In this document: positions 16,345-24,879 of the stretch, piece by piece
Numbering within the stretch: position 1 is the stretch's first letter
How the letters are laid out: each line of letters starts with the position of its first letter
DNA from: Bacillota bacterium
Lineage (GTDB): Bacteria; Bacillota; Proteinivoracia; UBA4975; VEMY01
NCBI GenBank assembly: GCA_009711825.1
Contig: VEMY01000017.1
Span: 1-44,691 of the forward strand
Length of the DNA: 44,691 nt
Direction of reading: 5' to 3'
Made by a program: the position numbers and the translations under genes
The notes under the pieces: generated by a model
What the model was told of the DNA's origin: nothing
The model's input: the letters and a program-made list of their open reading frames with translations, nothing else
Databases searched by the model: none

Positions 16345-18150
16345 TTAATCACCCCATATTTTGTCGAGGAATTCTTCCTCGGCGTATTGGTTTGGATCCG
16401 GTTGGTAAGTATCGCCATGTATCGCCCGGACCAGAGCGTTGATGATGGCCGCCAAAAGGTCAATTCGTTGACTGTCATCTTTGTGCTTTTTGCTGAGCTT
16501 GATGTTTCCGTTGTTGTCCATGATTTCGATGGCATTATCGACGCACCAAGTAAGCAGCGGGCTCCCGTCGTGGACCAGTTTGCCTTTAAGCACCAACTCA
16601 CGGAAAAACTTTGTCGGCTCCGACAAGGTCTGCACGCCCTGGCGGATCTCCACCCGGGTGTAGCCATCCTCCTCAAGCTCGCCGGTGAAGTGCGTGGCGT
16701 TATATGGGTCATAACAAACTTCTTTGACGTTCCACTTCTCGTCCATCTCTATGTCGTATATATGGGTTTTTATATAGCTGTAATCAGTAACCGCCCCAGG
16801 GGTAAGAGTGCACCAGCCTTCCTTGGCCCAATATTTATACGGAACGCGGTCTGAGTGCTCGTGCTGCTGTGCCCTTTCTTCAGGCATAAAGCCGTGAGCT
16901 GACACGGCGTAACGTCCATCCGCTAAAGGAAACACAAAGCCCGCTGCCGTGAGGTCAGTGGTTTTTGACAGGTCAAGACCCACCCAGCAGACTTGCCCTT
17001 TGACAAGCTTGAGGAACTCTTCCCTGGACACCGCCAAGGCCTTGTATTTGTCCATGCAGCCGGACATGTACTTGTTCTCGGAGTCTGCTTGCCAGAGATC
17101 ACAACGCTTCGTAAGCCATTCCCTGATTTTACTGGGGTCTCCGGAACCGAACGCCAGGTTATATTCGGTCTCGATTTGGTCCAGCAGGATCCGGGAATAT
17201 TCGTTGTCATCCTGGAGGATGGGGTTTGCTTTTACCCAGTTGGTTTTGTCGTGAGGGTCATCGTCCGGATCCAGTTCGCGGATCATAACGTAGTAAGTCT
17301 CATCGACGATGTCGCCCTCTAGGATTTTCTTGCAAATATCGTATTCCTTTTTGCAAGGGTTGTTTTCAGCGTCCTGTCCGGCCGTCGTGATTATGGCCAT
17401 GTGAGATTGCCACCGTTTACCAAAGCCGGAGAACAAGACATCGTGAATCAAGCTGGTGGGGTGTGCGTGGTATTCGTCGATAATTACCCAGCAGGGGGCG
17501 CCGGAGTCTTTGTTCTTTGTGTCCTTTGAAAGCGGACGGATAAAGCCACCCCGGCTCTGGTGGCTGATATAAGTCTCCTTGATGTTTAACCGCTTACGGA
17601 TGTCGGGGCTGCCTTCGGCCATCAGTTTCGCATCGCGCCATACACGCATTGCTTGGCCACGGTCAACCGCGGCGCACTCTACTTCCGGGCTGCTCTCATA
17701 CTGCCGGAGTTCTGGCTGCCCGGGAGGGTATATGCAGTCACCTGCCATACCATATAGCCCGATGCCGGACATCTCGGTTGATTTTACATTACCCCGAGCC
17801 CGCATGTTAAAGGATTTTTTGAACCGGCGGGCGCCAGAGTCTTCATGCACCCAGCCGAAGATGCTGCCAAGGTCAAATTTTTGGAACGGCACCAGCTGGA
17901 TGAGTTGGCCAGACAGCGGTCCCCGAACGTGCCGACAGCACCGCTCGAACCAGTCGAAGACTCTATCTGCTCTGGTCTCATCGAAAACAAATGGAAATTC
18001 TTCGGTGCCTTGGCGCTGGAGGTCCTTTAAGTGTCGCTCGCAGGCCTGCCATTCCTTTTTACAGCTGACCCTCAGGCCGGAGACGACTTCGGCTGCATAC
18101 CGGGTTGTGGGATGCAGCTTATCAAGATCCTTAATCGAATAGGTCTGCAT
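16345..18150 (-). CDS. terminase large subunit
   Basis: 601 residues. The ATPase-nuclease that packages DNA. The ATPase half has a Walker A-like ARGNVKST (about residue 120), Walker B WVIIDEY (about 217) and the ITTAG coupling motif (about 248). The nuclease half has GLDLSKTTDLTA (the first Asp ligand), YDPYNATH, and the distal DDSQRIDLLAA motif. It belongs to the HK97-like Terminase_1 group. The Walker A Gly before Lys is replaced by Val. ATG 18150 overlaps TerS by 20 bases; SD is weak (AAGGCGG). Confidence 0.93.
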   Translation of the reverse strand: MQTYSIKDLDKLHPTTRYAAEVVSGLRVSCKKEWQACERHLKDLQRQGTEEFPFVFDETRADRVFDWFERCCRHVRGPLSGQLIQLVPFQKFDLGSIFGWVHEDSGARRFKKSFNMRARGNVKSTEMSGIGLYGMAGDCIYPPGQPELRQYESSPEVECAAVDRGQAMRVWRDAKLMAEGSPDIRKRLNIKETYISHQSRGGFIRPLSKDTKNKDSGAPCWVIIDEYHAHPTSLIHDVLFSGFGKRWQSHMAIITTAGQDAENNPCKKEYDICKKILEGDIVDETYYVMIRELDPDDDPHDKTNWVKANPILQDDNEYSRILLDQIETEYNLAFGSGDPSKIREWLTKRCDLWQADSENKYMSGCMDKYKALAVSREEFLKLVKGQVCWVGLDLSKTTDLTAAGFVFPLADGRYAVSAHGFMPEERAQQHEHSDRVPYKYWAKEGWCTLTPGAVTDYSYIKTHIYDIEMDEKWNVKEVCYDPYNATHFTGELEEDGYTRVEIRQGVQTLSEPTKFFRELVLKGKLVHDGSPLLTWCVDNAIEIMDNNGNIKLSKKHKDDSQRIDLLAAIINALVRAIHGDTYQPDPNQYAEEEFLDKIWGD

Positions 18151-18646
18151 TGGGGTCAGCCGCCTTTTGTTTTGCCTTCTTCGGCACATTCTTTACCCGA
18201 GCAGTGGGATTAAGGAATAGGCGATCCTCCAGCTTAATCATCATTTCCCGTTTCTTTTCAATGCGTACTTCGAGTTTGGTCAATCTGTCCAGAAGCTCAA
18301 CCCGTGTCTCCCAATCAATGTCTGCCCCGGGGGCGTTTATCTGGTCAATGAGCCCTTGTCTAAATTGTCTGAGCTCTATGTGCTCAGCATGAATCATGCA
18401 GTATCGGTTGATGGCATTCTCATCCAAGGCCTCCACGTAGTCAATGTCTTTATACAGCTTCTTTAGCCGGCTGAACATCTTCTTGGCATGCTCGTTGTCT
18501 CGGACCTCGGGGGCCTGTTTGGGGTTGGTGTTGCCGGAGCGGAGCTTCTCTTCATGGGCTTGCCGCGCTTCGATTTCCGCTTTGGTCAGCCCACGGGTGT
18601 TACCCTTTGCAAGATGCAATTGCACCGGCATTGCTGGCCGTCCCAC
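18131..18646 (-). CDS. terminase small subunit (P27 family)
   Basis: 171 residues. Recognises the packaging site and recruits TerL. The start MGRPAMPVQLHLAKGNTRGL is diagnostic of the P27/Terminase_4 family, followed by helices (NRYCMIHAEHIELRQFRQGL, LLDRLTKLEVRIEKKREMMI) and a basic tail with NVPKKAKQKA. GTG 18646 has AGGAG 8 bases upstream. The neighbouring HNH nuclease is 138 bases upstream. Confidence 0.92.
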   Translation of the reverse strand: MGRPAMPVQLHLAKGNTRGLTKAEIEARQAHEEKLRSGNTNPKQAPEVRDNEHAKKMFSRLKKLYKDIDYVEALDENAINRYCMIHAEHIELRQFRQGLIDQINAPGADIDWETRVELLDRLTKLEVRIEKKREMMIKLEDRLFLNPTARVKNVPKKAKQKAADPNADLFD

Positions 18647-18784
18647 TTAGACCACTCCTTTCACGAACGTTTTTTTTGGAAATGTAAATTCCCGGAAGTT
18701 TCATAAAACGATATTTTATCACAGACGAGTATGCCGCCGGTTTCTGGGAATAACTGGTAAAAATTTTCCACCTACCCCCTACCT
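18647..18784. other. TerS-HNH gap, candidate cos region
   Basis: 138 bases without a gene. On the + strand it ends in a C-rich run CCACCTACCCCCTACC (18769-18784) and has a small hairpin ATAAAA/TTTTAT (18702-18718). In phages with an HNH nuclease beside the terminase, DNA is normally cut at a cos site close to these genes, so this gap is a natural candidate. No cohesive end can be read directly from an integrated prophage. Confidence 0.35.
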
Positions 18785-19165
18785 TCAGTGCCCTTTGCGG
18801 TTATGGCATGGCAAGCATACACTCTCCAGGTTGGAAAGCTCCAGCCTCAGCTCCCAGAACTCTAGCAGTGGTTTGATGTGGTGGACCGTGACGGCTTTGG
18901 TGAGGCGCCCGTGCCTCAAGCACTCCTGGCAGATGTGGTTGTCTCTCACCAGGGCCCGCTGCCGTGCACCACCAGGACCTTTCCACTCCTTTGATTGGTA
19001 GAAGGCCTTGGCTTTTTTGTTGCGGGCATAGCGATCGTAATGCCGCTGCTGACCACGGCGCCGTTCAGCCTCTTTCTGCTGGTGAGCTGCGCAGTATCTC
19101 GCCGGCGGCTTAACCAGCTGGCTGCAGCCTGGGTGATTGCACACCCGGTATGGCTTCCCCGGCAT
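18785..19165 (-). CDS. HNH endonuclease of the packaging module
   Basis: 126 residues. An N-terminal Cys/His cluster (C-x4-C and C-x2-H around residues 8-28) precedes a basic region and the HNH domain: CQEC, then TVHHIKPL (HH with the catalytic His) and ESVCLPCHNRKGH. In HK97-type phages such a protein works with TerS and TerL in cutting cos ends. ATG 19165 follows GGAGGTGG; the in-frame ATG at 19180 overlaps that SD. It is the first gene of the late block, after a 725-bp gap. Confidence 0.9.
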   Translation of the reverse strand: MPGKPYRVCNHPGCSQLVKPPARYCAAHQQKEAERRRGQQRHYDRYARNKKAKAFYQSKEWKGPGGARQRALVRDNHICQECLRHGRLTKAVTVHHIKPLLEFWELRLELSNLESVCLPCHNRKGH

Positions 19166-19350
19166 CCTGTCCACCTCCATATCGCGCCGGCCCCCACCCT
19201 CGGCATTAGTGGCGCGTAGTCCTCTCCGGCTGTCACCTCCGGCAGCCGGCACCGTATAGTCCAAATATCCAAATGCCAAATTAGCCAAATAAAGTGCCCC
19301 GACAGAGGACCTCTCCGCTGCCGGGGCTAACAAGGGGGCTCAAGGGTGCA

Positions 19351-19374
19351 AAAATACCCGCCATCAGGCGGGTA
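19351..19374 (-). terminator. leftward terminator in the non-coding region
   Basis: ACCCGCC (19373-19367 on the minus strand) pairs with GGCGGGT (19362-19356) around a TGAT loop and is followed by ATTTTTG. Since the early operon already ends at 19865-19891, this one may end a short RNA made from within the repeat region. Confidence 0.7.
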
Positions 19375-19498
19375 AGCTACTGTTAAATTATGGTAATGCA
19401 GGGGCGCAACTCTATTGAATGCAGTTTACCATAAAGTCAATACCTTTTGCAAGGACTTTTTCCCAATTGATGCAAATTGTTGGCAAGCGGACTGCCCA

Positions 19499-19806
19499 GG
19501 TGGGAACAGTGGGAACAGTGTGGGAACAAAGGTGGGAACGCGATAACCCTATATAATATATATATTTATAGAGTACTTAAGTACTATGTTCCCATGTTCC
19601 CACCACTGTCATGGGTTGCAGAGCAAATTGGCCTGCACACGCTTTTATGCTCTAAAGAATAAAACAAGCGCGTACTATACTTTTTATATATGCATATATC
19701 GTGACACACAGGTGGGAACAAAAAATCAAAATGGCGCGAAACCCTATAAACACTAGGGGTTGTGACGTTTTTTGCTGTTCCGCGCAGGTGGGAACTGTTC
19801 CCACCT
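19499..19806. repeat. GTGGGAAC iteron-like repeat cluster
   Basis: Direct copies of GTGGGAAC start at 19500, 19509, 19520 and 19532. Inverted copies (GTTCCCAT with one change, then GTTCCCAC) start at 19588 and 19596. Another direct copy starts at 19712. A perfect 21-bp palindrome, AGGTGGGAAC and its complement around a central T, spans 19786-19806. Copies flank an AT-rich core. The arrangement resembles iterons or a multi-site operator; the binding protein is unknown. Confidence 0.8.
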
Positions 19807-19864
19807 AAAACGCAAAATTAACCTAGTTTTTTGTATTTTTGGCACAAAAAGCAACACCGCAAAC

Positions 19865-19891
19865 AAACAAAAAACCAGGCCTTCGCCTGGT
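19865..19891 (-). terminator. terminator after primase-helicase
   Basis: ACCAGGC (19891-19885) pairs with GCCTGGT (19880-19874) around a GAAG loop, followed by TTTTT. The stem begins in the stop codon of the primase gene. It ends the long leftward early transcript. Confidence 0.88.
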
Positions 19892-22800
19892 CAGTCCAAA
19901 ATATCGTTGTTCCCAATATCATCGTTTATATCTAATGCGTCTCTACGCACAATTATCATTCTTACCAAATTGCCCTCACATCGAACACGCTTAGTCATCC
20001 GCTTATTTTCCCCTGCGTCGGTTTCGATCCAATCGCGTTCCCGCCAAACTCTAATTACGGGGTCTGATTCATACCCCTGGTTCTCCAGGATCTCTTTTAA
20101 CTTGTGAGGGAAAAAGCCAATCCACTCCCAATCACTCCCCGAATCCCATCTGCCGGCATAGCTGATATTCGATGTTGGACCATATAAACCGGTTGGAGCG
20201 CGCCCACAAAATTGCCTTTGGTTGGCCACGGCCCATGAAAACACATTGTCCAGCGCCGACTTAGCCCGATCGCCCTCCTCGGCTTCATTTATTAGTTGTT
20301 CCCAAACTTGAGCCACAGGGTCTTGAAAGTCCCAGGGAAGCTTTAAAGCAACGTCAGCTATGTCAGCCACAACTTGGAGCACAGCAAAATACGCCGCCAG
20401 GCGCCCAGCGATAGAATTACCGCTTGAACGATCCAGGTAGTCGGCCTGAGCATTTTTATATGCCTCCTTGATTTTAGGCCACATTGGCCGGTTTTTTAGC
20501 AACCACTGAACCAACACCTTGCCCGGCTCACCGTAGTTAGCCTTTACGCCGTTTTCAATTCCTTGTACCACTTGGCCGGTTTCTTCGTTAGCTGCTCCAA
20601 AAGGTGCGCCCCAGAGCGTAAGTACTCTGGCCCGCGTCCCGCCATCTTGCGTAAAACTCACCGCTGACGCTTCTCCCGATGAAAGCAGCACTGTCGACCA
20701 TGTTCCGGTTCGCCTCATCCCCTTTAAGCTGCCTCTGCCGCGCCCACGCCCGCTTGTTACATCATAAAGTATTTTAGCCACGTTAGCTGGCCGCCTAGCT
20801 CGCTTAGTGTCATCAAGGATAAGCGGCAGCCCGTTTAGAATCCGGCAAGTTTGCTCCACCCAAACCGGTGTAACGTCCCAGCTCCAGAGAGCGCTGCCGT
20901 CAGCTCGCTCGTCTGGGTTTCCCCAGCAGCTGGCAGCAACTCGCAAAACAGTCGTTTTTCCGGTTGATGTGCCATAAGCCCAATCCGCGACAAAGTTCGG
21001 CGCTCCCAGGATGGCCAGAAGAGGCGGGGCCAGGGCAGCGTAAACAGCCAGCATTGCTCTAGGGTAGTTTGCCAAAGGGGCTACAGCTTGCCGCCATCCG
21101 TCTAGCGTGCCGGCAGAGCAAAAAGCATCGGCAATCTGCTCATCTCCGGAATCAGCGCCTCGGAATGAAATATGATCCTTCCACTCGCTTGGCGGAACAT
21201 CATCAATATCCAGAGCAGCCACAGTTTCGCCGTCCGGACAGAGTAGTCGACGTCCCCACAGGAACCCCTGGCTGCCGTCCTTTCCTACCCATCCCAGCTG
21301 GCTTGTTACCCTGGCCCGAGGAAGGTGCTCGATATTCGCCGCTTCAAAGGCTGCCAGGTAATCTACCTGGCCAGCAGCATTGCTTGATGTAACGGGCAAG
21401 CCCAGTGCAGCAAGCTCAACAATACTTCTGGAGTTTGCGAGCGTTTTTCGTTCAACAGTGTATGATTGCCAATGCCCGTCTCTGAGCCAAGCAATTCGAG
21501 TGTGCTCGTTCCCGTCAGCAATGTCCCGCAGCCGCCCCGTAATCACAACCGGCGCCGAGCAAACATCCTCCAACACAATCTCATCCTCGCCACCATCCCG
21601 GCTTGCCCGAGTTTTTAACTTGGCCACGCAGTGAGGAGCAAGATGCCACCCGTCCGGGATTACTGCCGACTCCGGGCACGGAGCATTTTGAACAACCTGG
21701 CTAACCTTAATAAGCTCGCGTTTTTCGTCCTTGTTGGCCAAGCGAATATGTCGGAGCTTTGCCTTCTCCTGGTTCACCGCCCGCTGCAGCGCCTGCACGT
21801 CCCGACTGAGCACACCGGCGTCCCGGAGCTCTGCCCAAGTCAGCTCAATCACGTTTTGTCGCTGATGAGCGACCATAGCAAGCGCGCCAATGGCCTTTTG
21901 GTCGGCAAGCAGTTCTTTGACAACATCCTTTGGCTTAGATTCGGCCCGGGATTTCAGCTCCTTGACCAACCTTTCCCCGTCTTCAAGCTGTGCACCTGTC
22001 TCGCTTACAGTGACCTTTTTAGCCGGAGTTGCGTTCCCCGCTCTTGGATCGGCGGGCTTGGCTGCCTGTTTCTTGGCGATACTGTCGACAATCTTCTGCA
22101 CCTCGGTCTCGGTGAGTGGCGGGTCGCAGTGCTTTTGGTTCCAGGCCATCAGCATCGGCATCACCTCAGCTGGAGGCATCTTAACCAGGAGGCTGCCGGC
22201 CCGGCGGGTGAGTTCAACATCCCGCGCCCCCTGGGTGATTTTGCTGGCCCAATCGTTCTGGGTGAGGGTGCGGCCACCACCAGATTGCCCTTTAGCCACA
22301 TGCTCCCTGATTTTGCTTATCAGCCACTCCGGAGCGTTTCCTACAGGGTGCATGTCTGGTGCCATGCCCCACTCGTACCAGTTGCCTGTATAGTGGCGGC
22401 TCGGGGGCGCAACAATTAACCCTCCATCACCGCGAAAGTCTACGCTCGGCAGGATGGTCTCCCCAATTTTGCCGGCAAAGTTCCGGCAATCTCCGCCCGG
22501 GTGCTTGTATATATAATGCCAGCCCCGGCCAGTGTTACTGATTACCGTTGGCGGGGTGAGGTATTTTCCATTTTTCAGGGTCTTGGCGCCCTCAGCTCCA
22601 TCCACATCCAGGACAATGATTCCGGAGATAGCGCCTGTAATGATACCGATATTACTCGCCGGCCGATCAAACCACCATTTGCGGATTTCGTCCTGGGTTG
22701 CCCGCCGCTTTTGGTAATCCACCCAGCTCACCCAGGGGTGTTTACCTGGGCTCTTGCAGGCGGCGCCGGCTTTGCAATTACATATAAGCTTTCCGTCCTC

Positions 22801-22896
22801 TGTTTTGCGGATACCATATAGCGGCACCACAGACCAGCCTCGGCGAGCATAGTCTAATGCCGGCTTCAACATTTTTGGCTCTTTTTGATTACTCAT
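19891..22896 (-). CDS. replicative primase-polymerase / DUF927 helicase
   Basis: 1001 residues. A Prim-Pol domain (about 8-210) with the metal-binding pair in LDVDG (D97, D99) and the VDFRGDGGLIVAPPS motif; a PriCT-like helical part (about 235-285); a DUF927 helicase from about 390, with Walker A YGTSTGKTT near 642 and an LILDDTKR Walker B near 691. The last 90 residues (about 911-995) form a separate domain with GRWDSG, WIGFFPHKLKE and RVWRERDW that recurs at the end of the antirepressor at 38454. ATG 22896 has GGGGGACTGAGA upstream. It probably initiates phage replication at the neighbouring repeats. Confidence 0.92.
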   Translation of the reverse strand: MSNQKEPKMLKPALDYARRGWSVVPLYGIRKTEDGKLICNCKAGAACKSPGKHPWVSWVDYQKRRATQDEIRKWWFDRPASNIGIITGAISGIIVLDVDGAEGAKTLKNGKYLTPPTVISNTGRGWHYIYKHPGGDCRNFAGKIGETILPSVDFRGDGGLIVAPPSRHYTGNWYEWGMAPDMHPVGNAPEWLISKIREHVAKGQSGGGRTLTQNDWASKITQGARDVELTRRAGSLLVKMPPAEVMPMLMAWNQKHCDPPLTETEVQKIVDSIAKKQAAKPADPRAGNATPAKKVTVSETGAQLEDGERLVKELKSRAESKPKDVVKELLADQKAIGALAMVAHQRQNVIELTWAELRDAGVLSRDVQALQRAVNQEKAKLRHIRLANKDEKRELIKVSQVVQNAPCPESAVIPDGWHLAPHCVAKLKTRASRDGGEDEIVLEDVCSAPVVITGRLRDIADGNEHTRIAWLRDGHWQSYTVERKTLANSRSIVELAALGLPVTSSNAAGQVDYLAAFEAANIEHLPRARVTSQLGWVGKDGSQGFLWGRRLLCPDGETVAALDIDDVPPSEWKDHISFRGADSGDEQIADAFCSAGTLDGWRQAVAPLANYPRAMLAVYAALAPPLLAILGAPNFVADWAYGTSTGKTTVLRVAASCWGNPDERADGSALWSWDVTPVWVEQTCRILNGLPLILDDTKRARRPANVAKILYDVTSGRGRGRGSLKGMRRTGTWSTVLLSSGEASAVSFTQDGGTRARVLTLWGAPFGAANEETGQVVQGIENGVKANYGEPGKVLVQWLLKNRPMWPKIKEAYKNAQADYLDRSSGNSIAGRLAAYFAVLQVVADIADVALKLPWDFQDPVAQVWEQLINEAEEGDRAKSALDNVFSWAVANQRQFCGRAPTGLYGPTSNISYAGRWDSGSDWEWIGFFPHKLKEILENQGYESDPVIRVWRERDWIETDAGENKRMTKRVRCEGNLVRMIIVRRDALDINDDIGNNDILD

Positions 22897-23001
22897 TCTC
22901 AGTCCCCCTGCAGGTGATGATCGTTATGATGATGTATGTACAACTGTTGGTGGGTGTCCTGGCCGAGACTGTGGTTAAGTAGCCCCGGCCAGGATGGATG
23001 T
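22897..23001. other. intergenic stretch with 8-bp hairpin
   Basis: CCTGGCCG (22959-22966) and its complement CGGCCAGG (22987-22994) can form a stem in the leader of the primase gene. No U-tract follows, so a terminator is unlikely. It might affect primase translation. I see no convincing gene in the interval. Confidence 0.45.
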
Positions 23002-23352
23002 CTATTTGCCTGGTTGTTGCGGGTGTTGCGGTGTCTCTGACTCCAACATCGCCTTGACTGCCTTAGTCGCATCTTGGACATCGCGCTTAATTTCCTTTTG
23101 GAGTTTATAAAATGCAAATTCGTGCTTTTTTGCCTTAGTTTTGCGCATTAACTCCTGGATTTTGTTAAGTTTTTGACGTTTTTGGGCAACCTCTACCGGC
23201 TCAGCGTAGGAGAAAAATTCAGCCCCACACTTTGGGCAGCCCAGGTAATAGCAGAGATATTGCCGGCCGTCGAGGTCCAGTCCTCCCGTCCTGAGCTTGG
23301 GCCGAAAAGTCCTACCACACTCATCGCACTCAATCTTATAGTTTGTGGCCAT
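23002..23352 (-). CDS. zinc-ribbon protein, hypothetical
   Basis: 116 residues. The N-terminal half carries a treble-clef-like zinc ribbon: CDEC, then CPKC after a YLCYYLG stretch. A basic helical second half follows (QKRQKLNKIQELMRKTKAKK) that may bind nucleic acid. ATG 23352 overlaps the upstream stop as TAATG and has a strong AGAGGAGG site; in-frame codons upstream belong to another gene. Function unknown; one of the many Cys-pair proteins of this operon. Confidence 0.78.
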   Translation of the reverse strand: MATNYKIECDECGRTFRPKLRTGGLDLDGRQYLCYYLGCPKCGAEFFSYAEPVEVAQKRQKLNKIQELMRKTKAKKHEFAFYKLQKEIKRDVQDATKAVKAMLESETPQHPQQPGK

Positions 23353-23513
23353 TACGAGACCTCCTCTTTGGGCGGCTGGGCATCTTCGGGCAACCCAGCC
23401 GGGATGAGCTTGTAACATGTCGAACACCAATAGTCCACCAACTGGCCGGTGGCGCGGTCAAATACTCTGATCAAGCCAGCGGAGCAATCGGGACAACGTG
23501 GGCCCTTAGTCAT
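23352..23513 (-). CDS. mini zinc-ribbon protein
   Basis: 53 residues: PRCPDC, a short beta hairpin (GLIRVFDRATGQLVDY) and CSTCYKL complete a four-Cys rubredoxin-like knuckle, then a Pro-rich acidic tail. ATG 23513 overlaps the upstream gene by 8 bases; a GTG at 23537 is possible but lacks an SD. Function unknown. Confidence 0.72.
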   Translation of the reverse strand: MTKGPRCPDCSAGLIRVFDRATGQLVDYWCSTCYKLIPAGLPEDAQPPKEEVS

Positions 23514-23856
23514 TTCGACACCCCGATGAGCCTCCACCCGGGAAGTTGATAACCTTTACATCAGCCACCTTAAAGCTTCCCGACGTCAATTCCCTCTTCA
23601 ACCTACACACCGGGCAGTCGCATTCAGAGGCCTGTTCTGCCGCCATCTTTTTAGCATATTCCTGGACTGGAGTTAACAGGGTGACAAGCTTCTCCAGGAC
23701 TTCAAGGCCTTTTTTGTTCTGCAGGTATTCCTTCGGCTGAACCAGGGGCCCAAACTTATGCGCCTGGGCAACTCTATCTTGGACATCTTCCAGCGGCAAG
23801 GCCAGCACTTGTTCCAGTATGTCAACCATCTGATTCGTAACCTTATCAACGTCCAT
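23506..23856 (-). CDS. hypothetical helical protein with CxCxxC
   Basis: 116 residues. The first 85 are mostly helical (MVDILEQVLALPLEDVQDRV, GLEVLEKLVTLLTPVQEYAK). A CDCPVC cluster at about 90 and a beta C-terminus rich in Gly and Ser follow. ATG 23856 has GGGGGAGC four bases upstream and overlaps the preceding gene by 11 bases. I do not recognise the family. Confidence 0.75.
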   Translation of the reverse strand: MDVDKVTNQMVDILEQVLALPLEDVQDRVAQAHKFGPLVQPKEYLQNKKGLEVLEKLVTLLTPVQEYAKKMAAEQASECDCPVCRLKRELTSGSFKVADVKVINFPGGGSSGCRND

Positions 23857-24469
23857 CTTTGCTCCCCCTTGTAGTGCTCTGTGCACTTGCTTTCTTTTTC
23901 CCCGACTCAGGCTTAGCCTTAACCAACGTCAACACATACCCGCCTTTAACGGCGCCTGGACTATATATGCCAAGCTTAAACCCTGCAGCAACAATCTGAT
24001 CTACCAGCTGCTTCGTGCCGGAAACCAGACGTTTTTGCTTCCCAGTCGATTTCACCTTCACGCAGTTTTCTTTGTTGGCGTCAAATATCCGAAACGCCAG
24101 GTAAGTTTCCCGACCCGCCTTCAGCTGCCCAAACCGGATATACTTCCCCTCAACCTCTTTATACAGGTTGTCCGGGAACGACATCCACGACTTATTCAGC
24201 ACGCAAAGCCCGTGCTTAAGCGGCGCCGATTCCGGAGTGTTTTTCTGTTTGGGCGCCTTTTTCCCGGCCTTAAACGGAACAAACTCCATATCCTTCTTGG
24301 GCTTGATAACCTCAACTCCCAGCTCCTCCATTTCCTTGTCAAACGGTAACCGCTCGAACTGCTGACTGAGCTCATCCACAGTCGTTACAGAGCCAATAAC
24401 ACCTTTCTCGCCAGGCAACGTCTTGCTTGCATCTGGGTTTAACCCGTTAGGCTTCCTACCTTTCGGCAT
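23846..24469 (-). CDS. hypothetical protein, early operon
   Basis: 207 residues. A disordered, basic N-terminal third (about 1-80), then a globular part with LCVLNKSWMSFPDNLYKEVE, IRFGQLKAGRETYLAFRIFD and a KQLVDQIVAAGFKLGIYS helix, and a basic tail. The ATG at 24469 follows TAAGGAGGCAGG. Three CAATAAGG octamers stand just upstream of that SD. No family recognised. Confidence 0.78.
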   Translation of the reverse strand: MPKGRKPNGLNPDASKTLPGEKGVIGSVTTVDELSQQFERLPFDKEMEELGVEVIKPKKDMEFVPFKAGKKAPKQKNTPESAPLKHGLCVLNKSWMSFPDNLYKEVEGKYIRFGQLKAGRETYLAFRIFDANKENCVKVKSTGKQKRLVSGTKQLVDQIVAAGFKLGIYSPGAVKGGYVLTLVKAKPESGKKKASAQSTTRGSKDGR

Positions 24470-24485
24470 CGTCCTGCCTCCTTAA

Positions 24486-24509
24486 CCTTATTGCCTTATT
24501 GCCTTATTG
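24486..24509. repeat. three tandem CCTTATTG octamers
   Basis: Perfect head-to-tail copies at 24486-24493, 24494-24501 and 24502-24509. On the coding (minus) strand they read CAATAAGG three times and end two bases before the TAAGGAGG site of the 24469 gene. The repeats lie in the leader, so a change of copy number would alter spacing, not frame. Confidence 0.85.
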
Positions 24510-24513
24510 CGGC

Positions 24514-24879
24514 TTAGTAATTATCCAGCCATGGCATCGGTCGCCTGACTGGTTTTTGCTTTTTCCTGCGCCGTCCACTTCGCCCCGACTTGCCTTTGGA
24601 GCCCTTGCCTTTCCACTCGTCCGGGATCAGCGTGATACGGCTTAGATCCTCAAACCCTTTGCGGCCGGGGAACCAGGTTTGCCCCCACAGCTCCCCGCCG
24701 CAATCCGGGCACTCGTGCCAATACCGGTGCTTGATCATCATCACATTGTTACAGTCTGGGCAGGCCTTGATTTTGCGCGGGATCCTGTCCCTGACCTGGT
24801 GGGCTTGTTGGTTGTCTCGTTGTTGCTTGCTAAGCTGCTTACCAGGTTGCCTAGTTACCCTTTGCCTTTCGCCGCTCAA
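24514..24879 (-). CDS. zinc-ribbon protein with basic tail
   Basis: 121 residues. A basic, Gln-rich N-terminus leads to a four-Cys ribbon, CPDC about residue 42 and CPDCGGELW after a WHE turn, then a very basic tail with GRSGRRRKKQK. The best start is TTG 24879, with GGAGGG 6 bases upstream and a 29-base overlap with the preceding gene. Further upstream the frame runs through that gene and was rejected. It may bind nucleic acid; function unknown. Confidence 0.68.
   Translation of the reverse strand: MSGERQRVTRQPGKQLSKQQRDNQQAHQVRDRIPRKIKACPDCNNVMMIKHRYWHECPDCGGELWGQTWFPGRKGFEDLSRITLIPDEWKGKGSKGKSGRSGRRRKKQKPVRRPMPWLDNY

Larger units (their letters stand above)
19166..19890. other. non-coding region with repeats, candidate replication origin
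   Basis: 725 bases without a supportable gene on either strand, between the primase-helicase and the HNH gene. It contains nine GTGGGAAC-type octamers between 19500 and 19805, an AT-rich core (19548-19590), the palindrome AGTACTTAAGTACT (19572-19585), a 21-bp palindrome (19786-19806) and two leftward terminators at its edges. Placement beside the DUF927 primase-helicase suggests an origin; control of the late genes is the alternative. Confidence 0.55.

Noticed and set aside
19477-19662. Small rightward frame in the repeat region
   Set aside because: It is made mostly of the repeats (WEQWEQ), has no SD and crosses the AT-rich core.
19499-19806. CRISPR array
   Set aside because: Units are only 8-10 bp, occur in both orientations with irregular spacing, and no cas genes are present.
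22899-23117. Leftward 72-residue frame upstream of the primase
   Set aside because: It begins inside the zinc-ribbon gene, lacks an SD and is a low-complexity His/Asn-rich translation of intergenic DNA.
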